From an uncultured bacterium (GTDB lineage Bacteria > Planctomycetota > UBA1135 > GCA-002686595): DNA of 22,268 nt. How positions within the stretch are numbered: the first letter of the stretch is position 1; each line of letters opens with the position of its first letter. The stretch lies in contig CADEGS010000049.1 in NCBI GenBank assembly GCA_902826945.1, positions 1-22,268 of the forward strand, given 5' to 3'. A program made the translations under genes and the position numbers. Of this stretch, positions 13,520 through 20,053 are shown piece by piece. The notes under the pieces were generated by a model. It worked only from the letters and a program-made list of their open reading frames with translations, did not search any database and had not been told where the DNA came from.

Positions 13520-14700
13520 TGGGAGCGACCGACCACCGCCCCGCGTCCACGCCCCGCTCCGCGCGCGCCGCCGCGCGCGTGTGGGGGGCGCTGGCGGCGC
13601 TCCTGCTCGGCGGCGAGCTCGCCGCGCGCGTCGTGCTCCCCCCCTGGCCCTACTACCGCGCCTGGAACGTGGCGCACGAGGACTCGGGGCCCTTCGCGCC
13701 CGCCGACGTGCCGGGGCCCTTCTTCCCGCTCGTGCGGCACGAGGGGCGCGGCTACGGCGACCTGGCCTTCGTCAGCGGCGTGCCCTCGCTGCGCGTCTGG
13801 CGCGCGGAGACGTTCACCACCGACGCGCTGGGCTACCGCGACCCGCCCGGCCTCGAGGACGGCCCGTGGGACGTCGTGCTCTTCGGCGACTCGATGATGG
13901 CCGGCTGCGGGCTCGAGGACGAGGAGACCTTCCGCGCGCGCCTGGCGCAGGAGCTCGGCGCGTCGGTCTACGACGCGAGCGGCGGCCCGGCCGTGCGCGC
14001 GATGTCCGACGCGCGCTGGCTGCGCGGGCCGCCGCGCGCCTTCGTGCTCGAGTCGGTCGAGCGCTACCTCGTCGCCGACCAGGACACCGAGCTCTTGGCC
14101 GCGCTCGTGCCCGGCTCGCTCCCTCCGTCGCAGCCCGCCCGCGGGCCGAGCGCGCCGCTCGCGCGCGGGCGCTGGTCGCGCGCCTACTCGGCCGCGACGC
14201 ACTACGGGACGCTCTTGCACGCGAGCGCGCGCTACGCGCTCTTCGGCGAGCTCCTGGCGCGCGACTGCGTGCTGGGCACGGACGGCCGCACGCTGTTCGC
14301 GGGCGAGGAGCTGGTGCACGCCGCGCTGCCGCTCCCCGCGCTGCGCCTCGAGCGCATCGCCGACGCGCTCGTCCAGGTGCGCGATCGGCTCGCCGCGCAC
14401 GGGATCGAGCTCGTCTACCTCGTCGTGCCGGACAAGGCGACGCTCGAGCGCGAGCTCGTGCCGGAGGCGTACCGCAGATCGATGCGCCCGCCGGGCGAGG
14501 CGCTCGACGCGCTGGCGCGCGCGCTCGCGGCGCGCGGCGTGCGCTCGGTGGACGTGCTGGCCGCCTTCCGCGCCGCGCAGCGCGAGGCGCCGGGCGAGGC
14601 GCTCTTCTGGCGCGACGACACGCACTGGACGGCGCACGGCGTCGCGGTCGCGGCGCGCGCCACGGCCGCCGCGCTCGCCGGCTCCCCCCCGCCTCGCTAG
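13519..14700 (+). CDS. AlgX/AlgJ-like SGNH-fold protein, partner of the MBOAT enzyme
   Basis: This gene encodes 393 residues. The ATG at 13519 shares bases with the MBOAT stop. An N-terminal hydrophobic helix (about 20-40) anchors or exports the protein, putting the rest in the periplasm. The SGNH signature is present: VVLFGDSMMAG with Ser125 in GDS (123-125), and DDTHWTAHG (366-374), giving an Asp/His pair (Asp366 or Asp367 with His369) to complete the triad as in AlgJ/AlgX/PatB-type acetyltransferases. The family takes acyl groups delivered by the MBOAT protein and passes them to a polysaccharide or peptidoglycan. Length fits the family. The gene pair is self-contained, which means the substrate is made elsewhere. 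Confidence 0.82.
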   Translation: MGATDHRPASTPRSARAAARVWGALAALLLGGELAARVVLPPWPYYRAWNVAHEDSGPFAPADVPGPFFPLVRHEGRGYGDLAFVSGVPSLRVWRAETFTTDALGYRDPPGLEDGPWDVVLFGDSMMAGCGLEDEETFRARLAQELGASVYDASGGPAVRAMSDARWLRGPPRAFVLESVERYLVADQDTELLAALVPGSLPPSQPARGPSAPLARGRWSRAYSAATHYGTLLHASARYALFGELLARDCVLGTDGRTLFAGEELVHAALPLPALRLERIADALVQVRDRLAAHGIELVYLVVPDKATLERELVPEAYRRSMRPPGEALDALARALAARGVRSVDVLAAFRAAQREAPGEALFWRDDTHWTAHGVAVAARATAAALAGSPPPR

Positions 14701-14939
14701 CCCGGAGCGGTCGGGCCCGGCGCAGCGCCCCCGGCGGCGCAAGCGCCGTGCCGGAACGGAGATGCGACGTCCTCCCGCCGCCGCGGGCGTGCGCTCCCGC
14801 ACGCAGCCGGAACCCGGGCCGCGCTCGCTGCGTCCTAGCGCGGGCGGGCGCTCCCCGGGGATCGGCCGAGGGCCGTAGGCAAAAGCCCGGAGCCTCGTGG
14901 CACAATCGCGCCCCCCGGGGGCCGTCGCGGAAGGGATCC

Positions 14940-17459
14940 ATGGAAAGCAGCCACACGGTGGACATCGAGCTCCTCTGCTCCCAGGCCCCCTGGCTGCGCG
15001 ACCTCACGCGCCGCCTGGTGCGCGACCCCGCCGCGGCCGACGACCTGGCCCAGGAGACGCTGCTCGCCGCGCTCGAGGTGCCCCCGCCCGACGCCGCCGA
15101 CGCGCACCGCCTGCGCGCCTGGCTGCGCCGCGTCGCGATCAACCTGGCGCACCTCTCGACGCGCCGCACGCTGCGCCGCCGCGCGCGCGAGGAGCGCGTC
15201 GCGCAGAACGACCGCCTCGACTCCGCCGCCGACCTCGTGCTGAAGGACGCCCTGCGCGTGCGCGTCAGCGAGGCGATCGGCTCCCTCGAGGAGCCCTACC
15301 GCTCGACGGTGCGCCTGCGCTACTACGAGGGCGCCTCGACGGCGGACATCGCCCTGCGCATGGGCACGACCGACAACGCCGTGCGCAAGCGCCTGTTCCG
15401 CGCGCGCACGAAGCTGCGCGCGTCGCTCGACGCGGTGCACCCCGGGGATCGCCTGGCCTGGTTCAGCGGGCTCTTGCCCTGGCGCCGCCTGGTCGGACGC
15501 GTGCGCGCGCTGCGCGTCGCGCCGCTGGCGCTGGGCGCGAGCGGCGCCGCCGCGATCGCGCTGGCGCTCGCCGCGTCGCCGCGCGCCGTCGCGCTCGCAG
15601 CACCCGCCGTGCCCGAGCGCGTGGCGGCCCTGGGACCCGCGTCCGCCGAGGCCGGCGCGCCGCTCGCCCGCCTCCCGCTCGGCGCGCGCGCCGCTCTCGG
15701 CGCCGAGGGCGGAGCGACGGCCCCGCCGGAGACGCCCCCGCCGGCGCCGCAGGCCGAGCCCGCGAGCGCGGGCGTCCCCGCCATCCCGCGCACCGCCGAC
15801 GAGACGCCGCGCGCGCTCCTCGTCGCCGGCCGCGTGCTCGACCTCTCCGGCGCGCCGGTCGCGGACCTGCCGCTGCGCCTGCGCGGTCGTGCGGCGCCGC
15901 TCGGCTGGAGCGGCCGCGACGGCGGCTTCGCCCTCACGCTCGCCGCGGACGAGATCCACGCCGACGGCGACGCGCCCGCGGCGCTCGTCGCCGGCGACGA
16001 GCGCTGGGCGACGGTGCGCGCGGCCGCGCTCGACGCGCACGACTCGCTCGAGGAGCGCGTGGTGGTCGTGGCGCGCGCGGTGCGCGTCGCGGGCCGCACC
16101 CTCGACGAGACGGGCGCGCCGCTCGCGGGCGTCGAGGTCGGGCTCGAGGCCGAGGAGCGGGCCTTCGCCGCGATCGACGCGCGGCTCTCGAGCACGCTGC
16201 TCGCGGCGGCGCGCGCGACGAGCGACGCGCTCGGCCGCTTCGAGCTCGAGAGCGTGCCGAGCGGCGAGGGGCTGGCGCTCGCCGCCGCGCTGCGCGGCCA
16301 GGGCGGCGAGATCGAGCGCGCGGCGCGCGTCGCCGTGCCCGCGCAGGACGCGCTCGCCCTCGAGCTCCGCCTGGCAGCGCCGGCCGCCTCCCCGCTCACC
16401 CTGTGCGGCATCGTGCGCTTCGAGGACGGCACGCCGGCCCCCGGGACCACGGTGCGCCTGGGTCGCCACGCGGCGCAGACCGACGAGCGCGGCGCGTTCC
16501 GCTTCCGCGTGCGCGAGGTCCCGCCGGGCGCGACCTTGACCGCCACGCGGCCGGGCTTCCGCCAGCTCCGCCTGGACGACCTCGCGCGGCGCATGGCCGA
16601 GCTCTCCGACGCCGCTCTTGGCGAGGAGCCGGCCCCGCTGCGCGTGGCGCTGGTCCTGGTCGAGAGCCGCGGGGCGATCGACGGCCAGGTGCGCGACGCG
16701 GCCGGCCGCCCGTGTGCCGGCTGGGTCGTGCGCGCCGAGGCCGGGGACGAGCCCGGCCGCGAGCTCGTGGAGAGCGCCGCCGCGACGCTGACCGACGCCG
16801 ACGGACGCTTCGCGCTGGAGGGGCTGCCCGAGCGCGAGCACCGCCTGCTGGCCTGGGACCCGCGCACGCTGCTCTCGACGCGCTCGGAGCCGGTGCGCAC
16901 GGGGGAGACGGTCACGCTGGCGCTCGCGGACGCGGCGCTCGCGCGCGTCGCCGGCCGCGTGCTGGATCTCGAGGGAGCCCCGGTGGCGGGCGCCCTGGTG
17001 CGGGTCGCGCTCGCGCTCGACGCCGGCTTGGAGCGCCCCGAGGGCGCCCACGCCTTCGCCCGCGGCGCGCGCAGCGACGCGCACGGCTGGTTCGAGCTGC
17101 GCGACGTGCCGCCCGGCGCCGAGGTCGCCGTGAGCGCCGACGGCGTCGAGGTGCACGAGCGCGTGGCGAGCGGCGCGGGCGAGCTCGCGATCCGGCTGCC
17201 GCGCCCCCACCCGCTGCGCGTGCGGACGGCGCTGCTCGAGGCGGACGCCTTCGCGCTGCTCGACGCCCGCGGAGAGGCGATCCCGCTCGCCGGCCTCGAG
17301 CGCGAGACGGTGCGCCGCGGCCGGCTGCACCGCGGCGCGAGCATCGTCTACGCGGCGCTCGGCGCCGAGGCCTCCGAGCTCGTGATCTTCCAGGGCGAGG
17401 ACGTGGTCGAGCGCCTGCGCGTGGACGCCGCGGGCGGGCCGCTCGCGCCCCGGCGCTGA
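14940..17459 (+). CDS. ECF sigma factor fused to a transmembrane segment and five carboxypeptidase-regulatory-like repeats
   Basis: This gene encodes 839 residues. The ATG at 14940 has GGAAGGGA just upstream. Residues 1-160 are a complete ECF sigma factor: region 2 with DDLAQETLLAAL (34-45), region 4 with LEEPYRSTVRLRYYEGASTA and the helix-turn-helix MGTTDNAVRKRLFRARTKLR (141-160). After an Arg-rich segment (about 181-192) comes a hydrophobic helix (about 193-211), so the sigma domains should be cytosolic and the remainder periplasmic. A Pro/Ala linker (to about 290) leads into five CRL-type beta-sandwich repeats beginning near 294, 381, 488, 579 and 669, each with a GRVLD.sGAPVA-like opening and a (T/S)DA.GRFEL-like turn. 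The reading frame is unbroken. The natural inference is a membrane-held sigma factor whose own extension senses outside conditions. No separate anti-sigma gene is adjacent. Confidence 0.88.
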   Translation: MESSHTVDIELLCSQAPWLRDLTRRLVRDPAAADDLAQETLLAALEVPPPDAADAHRLRAWLRRVAINLAHLSTRRTLRRRAREERVAQNDRLDSAADLVLKDALRVRVSEAIGSLEEPYRSTVRLRYYEGASTADIALRMGTTDNAVRKRLFRARTKLRASLDAVHPGDRLAWFSGLLPWRRLVGRVRALRVAPLALGASGAAAIALALAASPRAVALAAPAVPERVAALGPASAEAGAPLARLPLGARAALGAEGGATAPPETPPPAPQAEPASAGVPAIPRTADETPRALLVAGRVLDLSGAPVADLPLRLRGRAAPLGWSGRDGGFALTLAADEIHADGDAPAALVAGDERWATVRAAALDAHDSLEERVVVVARAVRVAGRTLDETGAPLAGVEVGLEAEERAFAAIDARLSSTLLAAARATSDALGRFELESVPSGEGLALAAALRGQGGEIERAARVAVPAQDALALELRLAAPAASPLTLCGIVRFEDGTPAPGTTVRLGRHAAQTDERGAFRFRVREVPPGATLTATRPGFRQLRLDDLARRMAELSDAALGEEPAPLRVALVLVESRGAIDGQVRDAAGRPCAGWVVRAEAGDEPGRELVESAAATLTDADGRFALEGLPEREHRLLAWDPRTLLSTRSEPVRTGETVTLALADAALARVAGRVLDLEGAPVAGALVRVALALDAGLERPEGAHAFARGARSDAHGWFELRDVPPGAEVAVSADGVEVHERVASGAGELAIRLPRPHPLRVRTALLEADAFALLDARGEAIPLAGLERETVRRGRLHRGASIVYAALGAEASELVIFQGEDVVERLRVDAAGGPLAPRR

Positions 17460-17462
17460 GGG

Positions 17463-18365
17463 TCAGTCGAGCCCGCGCGCCAGGCGCGCGCAGAAGCCGC
17501 ACGGCAGGACGCGCGCGGGCGCGTCCGGCGCGGGCTGCTCGGCCAGCAGGAGCTCGCCCGTCTCGAGCCGGCCGCGCAGCGGCGCGAGCAGGTTCTGGAG
17601 CGTCCAGGGCGAGAGCCCGACGGCGTAGGCAGAGAGCACGAAGAGCGAACGCTCGGCGAGCAGCGCGTCGCAGTGCTCGACCAGCTCGGCGACGTCCTCG
17701 TCGAAGCGCCAGGTCTCGCCCTTCGGCCCGCGGCCGTAGCGCGGCGGGTCCACCAGGATCGCCTCGTAGCGCTGGCCGCGGCGCGCCTCGCGGCGCGCGA
17801 AGGCCAGCGCGTCCTCGAGCACCAGGCGCAGCGCGTCCGCGGGCAGGCCGGCGGCCTCGAGGTTCGCGCGCGTCCACGAGAGCGCCAGCCGCGAGGCGTC
17901 CACGTGCGTGACGGCCCAGCCCGCGCGGCTGGCGAAGACGCTCGCCGCGCCGCTGTAGCCGAACAGGTTGAGCAACCGCGGCCGCGCCTCGAAGGCGCGT
18001 GCGGCGCGCTCGACCAGGCGCCAGTTCGTGGCCTGCTCGGGGAACACGCCGACGTGCTTGAAGGGCGTGGTGCGCAGGACGAGCGCGGCGCCCTCGACCG
18101 CGACGCGCCACTCGAGCTCGCGCGCGCGGCCGCCGCCGCGCGCGCGCGGCGACTCCCAGCGCCCGCCGCGGTCGGACTCGCGCACGAAGACGAGCGCGGC
18201 CTCGTCCCAGCGCGCGGGCGCGCGCGGCCGCCACAGGGCCTGGGGATCGGGTCGGGCCAGCAGGTGCGGGCCGAAGCGCTCGAGCTTCTGCCCTCCCCCG
18301 GAGTCGACCAGCGCGTACCACGGGAGCTCCGGCTGGTCGAAGGAGCCGGGGTCCAGCGCCGTCAT
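17463..18365 (-). CDS. Class I SAM-dependent rRNA-type methyltransferase (RlmI-related)
   Basis: This gene encodes 300 residues. The SAM-binding motif LLNLFGYSGAAS is at 131-142 and the catalytic-loop motif ILVDPPRYGRGPKG at 203-216. DPPR/DPPK with an NLFGYSG motif is typical of the RlmI/RlmK-like methyltransferases that modify 23S rRNA, here lacking the N-terminal PUA domain of RlmI. FKHVGVFPEQATNW (102-115) is also family-typical. The target base is not determined by sequence alone. Start choice: the ATG at 18365 lies 7 nt after a TATCAT box, whereas the ATG three codons upstream sits inside that box and cannot be transcribed from it. It is convergent with the sigma fusion (3-nt gap) and divergent from mqnA. 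Confidence 0.82.
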   Translation of the reverse strand: MTALDPGSFDQPELPWYALVDSGGGQKLERFGPHLLARPDPQALWRPRAPARWDEAALVFVRESDRGGRWESPRARGGGRARELEWRVAVEGAALVLRTTPFKHVGVFPEQATNWRLVERAARAFEARPRLLNLFGYSGAASVFASRAGWAVTHVDASRLALSWTRANLEAAGLPADALRLVLEDALAFARREARRGQRYEAILVDPPRYGRGPKGETWRFDEDVAELVEHCDALLAERSLFVLSAYAVGLSPWTLQNLLAPLRGRLETGELLLAEQPAPDAPARVLPCGFCARLARGLD

Positions 18366-18372
18366 GGGGCGC

Positions 18373-18378
18373 ATGATA
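18373..18378 (-). promoter_or_regulatory. Probable -10 box (TATCAT) of the rRNA-type methyltransferase gene
   Basis: The minus-strand cTATCAT is followed by seven bases (GCGCCCC) and the ATG at 18365, the same leaderless spacing as in several other genes here. It overlaps by two bases the mqnA -10 box on the other strand. Confidence 0.6.
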
Positions 18379-18382
18379 GGCT
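18377..18382 (+). promoter_or_regulatory. Probable -10 box (TAGGCT) of mqnA
   Basis: TAGGCT is followed by seven bases (CTGGCGC) and then the mqnA ATG, implying a leaderless message. Its first two bases are also the first two of the opposing TATCAT box, read on the other strand. Confidence 0.55.
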
Positions 18383-18389
18383 CTGGCGC

Positions 18390-19190
18390 ATGCTGCGCGT
18401 CGGAACGGTGCCGTACGTGGTCGCCCGTCCGCTCGACCAGGCGCTGGCCCAGGAGCGGGAGATCGAGCTCGTGCGCGACGTGCCTGCGCGGCTCGTCGAG
18501 AGCCTGCGCGCCGGCCGCCTCGACGTGGCGCTGGTCAGCTCGATCGAGCTCTTCCGCCGGCCGGGCTACACCTACCTCGACGGCCTCGCGATCGCCGGGC
18601 GCGGCTACGTCTCGAGCGTGCAGGTGTTCCTGCGCCGTCCGGTCGAGGCGGTGCACACGGTCGCGCTCGACCCCGCCAGCCGCTCCTCGGCCGCGCTGGC
18701 GCAGGTCGTGTGGCCGGGCGCCGCGCGCCCCGAGTTCGTCGACGTGGCCGAGGGCCGCGACCCGGCGCGCGCGGGCACCGACGCCTGGCTGCGCATCGGC
18801 GACGAGGCCTTCAAGGAGTACCTGCGGCTGAACCTGCCGCCGACCTTCAACCCGGCCAAGGCCTGGACCGAGCGCACCGCGCTGCCGTTCGTGTTCGCGG
18901 CCTGGGTCGCGCGCGAGGGCGTGGACCTCGCGCCGTGGGTGCCGCTCTTCCGCCGCGCCTACCTGGCCGGGCGCGCGGGGCTCGGCACGATCATCGAGGA
19001 CGCGGCGAAGACCTGGGACGCCTCGACGGTCTTCACGCGCAACTACCTCGCGCACGAGTGCCTCTACTGGCCGGGGCGCGACATGACGCCGGCGCTCGTC
19101 GCCTGGCGCGACGCGGCGGCCGAGCTCGAGCTGTGCCGCGCCGACCTGGAGCCGGTCCCGGTCAGCGTGCCGGCGACGGTCGCCTCCTGA
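18390..19190 (+). CDS. mqnA: Chorismate dehydratase (MqnA)
   Basis: This gene encodes 266 residues, the usual MqnA length. MqnA removes water from chorismate to give 3-[(1-carboxyvinyl)oxy]benzoate, the first committed step of the futalosine route to menaquinone. The N-terminus LRVGTVPYVVARPL is the family opening (LRVGxVxYxNxxPL), followed by LVRDVPARLVESLRAGRLDVALVSSIELFR (shown here as one family block, residues about 28-57), FEATURES of the periplasmic-binding-like fold, then WLRIGDEA (131-138), and EYLR with TALPFVFAAW (about 166-175). There is no signal peptide, so it is cytosolic. Later-step enzymes mqnC and mqnE lie about 10 kb away, while mqnB and mqnD are not in the window. No Shine-Dalgarno is present. 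Confidence 0.88.
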   Translation: MLRVGTVPYVVARPLDQALAQEREIELVRDVPARLVESLRAGRLDVALVSSIELFRRPGYTYLDGLAIAGRGYVSSVQVFLRRPVEAVHTVALDPASRSSAALAQVVWPGAARPEFVDVAEGRDPARAGTDAWLRIGDEAFKEYLRLNLPPTFNPAKAWTERTALPFVFAAWVAREGVDLAPWVPLFRRAYLAGRAGLGTIIEDAAKTWDASTVFTRNYLAHECLYWPGRDMTPALVAWRDAAAELELCRADLEPVPVSVPATVAS

Positions 19191-19322
19191 ACGACGGGCG
19201 GCGCGGGGGAACGCGGCGCGAGGAGCTGCGCGCGACCCGGCGGCGGAAGAGCGACCCCGTCCACGGGTCTCCGCCCAGCCCTCGACCGGTCTCCTCGGCG
19301 CGGTACGCGCGCGAAAGGGTGC

Positions 19323-19328
19323 TAGGCT
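19323..19328 (+). promoter_or_regulatory. Probable -10 box (TAGGCT) of the small secreted protein gene
   Basis: cTAGGCT lies 64 nt before the ATG at 19393. The leader of about 58 nt contains AGAAGGGA (19377-19384), a good Shine-Dalgarno at 8 nt spacing. The hexamer is identical to the mqnA box. Confidence 0.5.
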
Positions 19329-19392
19329 GAGCCGGCGTGGCCCGCCGGTGGGCCGGCACGACCGAGATCACTCGAGAGAAGGGAACTCCGCC

Positions 19393-19815
19393 ATGCGCTT
19401 CGCCATCCCTGCCCTGCTGACGCTGGCCATCGCCGCGGTCGCGCACGCGGGTCCGACCCGGCTCGCTCCCCCCATCGTCGACGAGATCAAGCTGCGCGCC
19501 GGTTGCTACGCGATCATCGGGCCGACCGGCGAGGTGGGAACGGTCGGCGTCTACCCCACGCGCACGGGTCAGACCTGGAGCTCGGAAGGGGAATACGGGA
19601 CCTTCACCGGCGGCCAGATCTGGTACGGCGATTCCGCCTTCGGCTCGGTCGAGGTGCACGATCTCGACGGAGACGGACATGGCGACGTGGCCGACCTGGA
19701 CTTCGAGGGCCTGCCGAGCGGCATGCCGACGCACTACACGCTGGAGCCCTGCTTCGGGTCCAGGCCGGCGGAGATGCCCGACGAGCGCAACCCGTTCCGC
19801 GTGATCACGAGCTGA
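19393..19815 (+). CDS. Small secreted protein with a DxDxDG calcium-loop motif
   Basis: This gene encodes 140 residues. The ATG at 19393 opens a clean Sec signal peptide (MRFAIPALLTLAIAAVAHA, cleavage after Ala19). The mature part is about 120 residues and rich in Gly, Thr and aromatic residues, with beta-strand character around EVGTVGVYPTRTGQTW and TFTGGQIWYGD. DLDGDGHGDVADLDF (from residue 90) matches calcium-binding loops of the dockerin/EF-hand or FG-GAP kind (Asp90, Asp92, Asp94, Asp98/Asp101). Cys38 and Cys120 could form one disulfide. No lipobox or membrane anchor is seen, so it should be released to the periplasm or exterior. No family is recognised. It is a single gene with its own promoter. 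Confidence 0.75.
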   Translation: MRFAIPALLTLAIAAVAHAGPTRLAPPIVDEIKLRAGCYAIIGPTGEVGTVGVYPTRTGQTWSSEGEYGTFTGGQIWYGDSAFGSVEVHDLDGDGHGDVADLDFEGLPSGMPTHYTLEPCFGSRPAEMPDERNPFRVITS

Positions 19816-19899
19816 GCGGGACGTCGCACCCGCGCCGGCCTCGCCTCGGACCGCGCCGATCCCCGCGCCGGAGACTCCTGCGAGGCTCCCGCCGGGAGC

Positions 19900-19905
19900 T
19901 ACGAT
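19900..19905 (+). promoter_or_regulatory. Probable -10 box (TACGAT) of the topoisomerase VI operon
   Basis: cTACGAT is the only box of this type in the 238-nt gap before top6B. It would give a leader of about 140 nt to the ATG at 20054, the longest in the window, leaving room for leader-based control. A GTG at 19985 would shorten it but is less likely as a start. Confidence 0.45.
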
Positions 19906-20053
19906 CGCTTCCCTACGGGCGCGCGCGGCGGACGCACGGCGCGGTTGCATCCGATCCTCCGAAAGGCAACCCTGGCGCCCCGTCGTGCCCGGGTCGGCGC
20001 GTCGCGACCTCCCGCGACGGCGCGACCGGGCGCCGGCCTCTCCGCCCGCCTCC

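Noticed and set aside
14701..14760. Hairpin CGGCG-CAAG-CGCCG as terminator after the SGNH gene
   Set aside because: The stem is short, there is no T tract, and such repeats are expected by chance at this base composition.
14901..14906. CACAAT as the -10 of the sigma-fusion gene
   Set aside because: It lacks the leading TA seen in all other boxes here. The promoter for this gene, which may be recognised by an alternative sigma, could not be assigned.
18366..18374. Alternative methyltransferase start three codons upstream (ATG at 18374)
   Set aside because: That ATG lies partly within the TATCAT -10 box, so it would not be in the transcript.
19985..20053. GTG at 19985 as top6B start
   Set aside because: It would add 23 Arg/Pro-rich residues of shadow-like composition. 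The ATG at 20054 is simpler. Not fully excluded.
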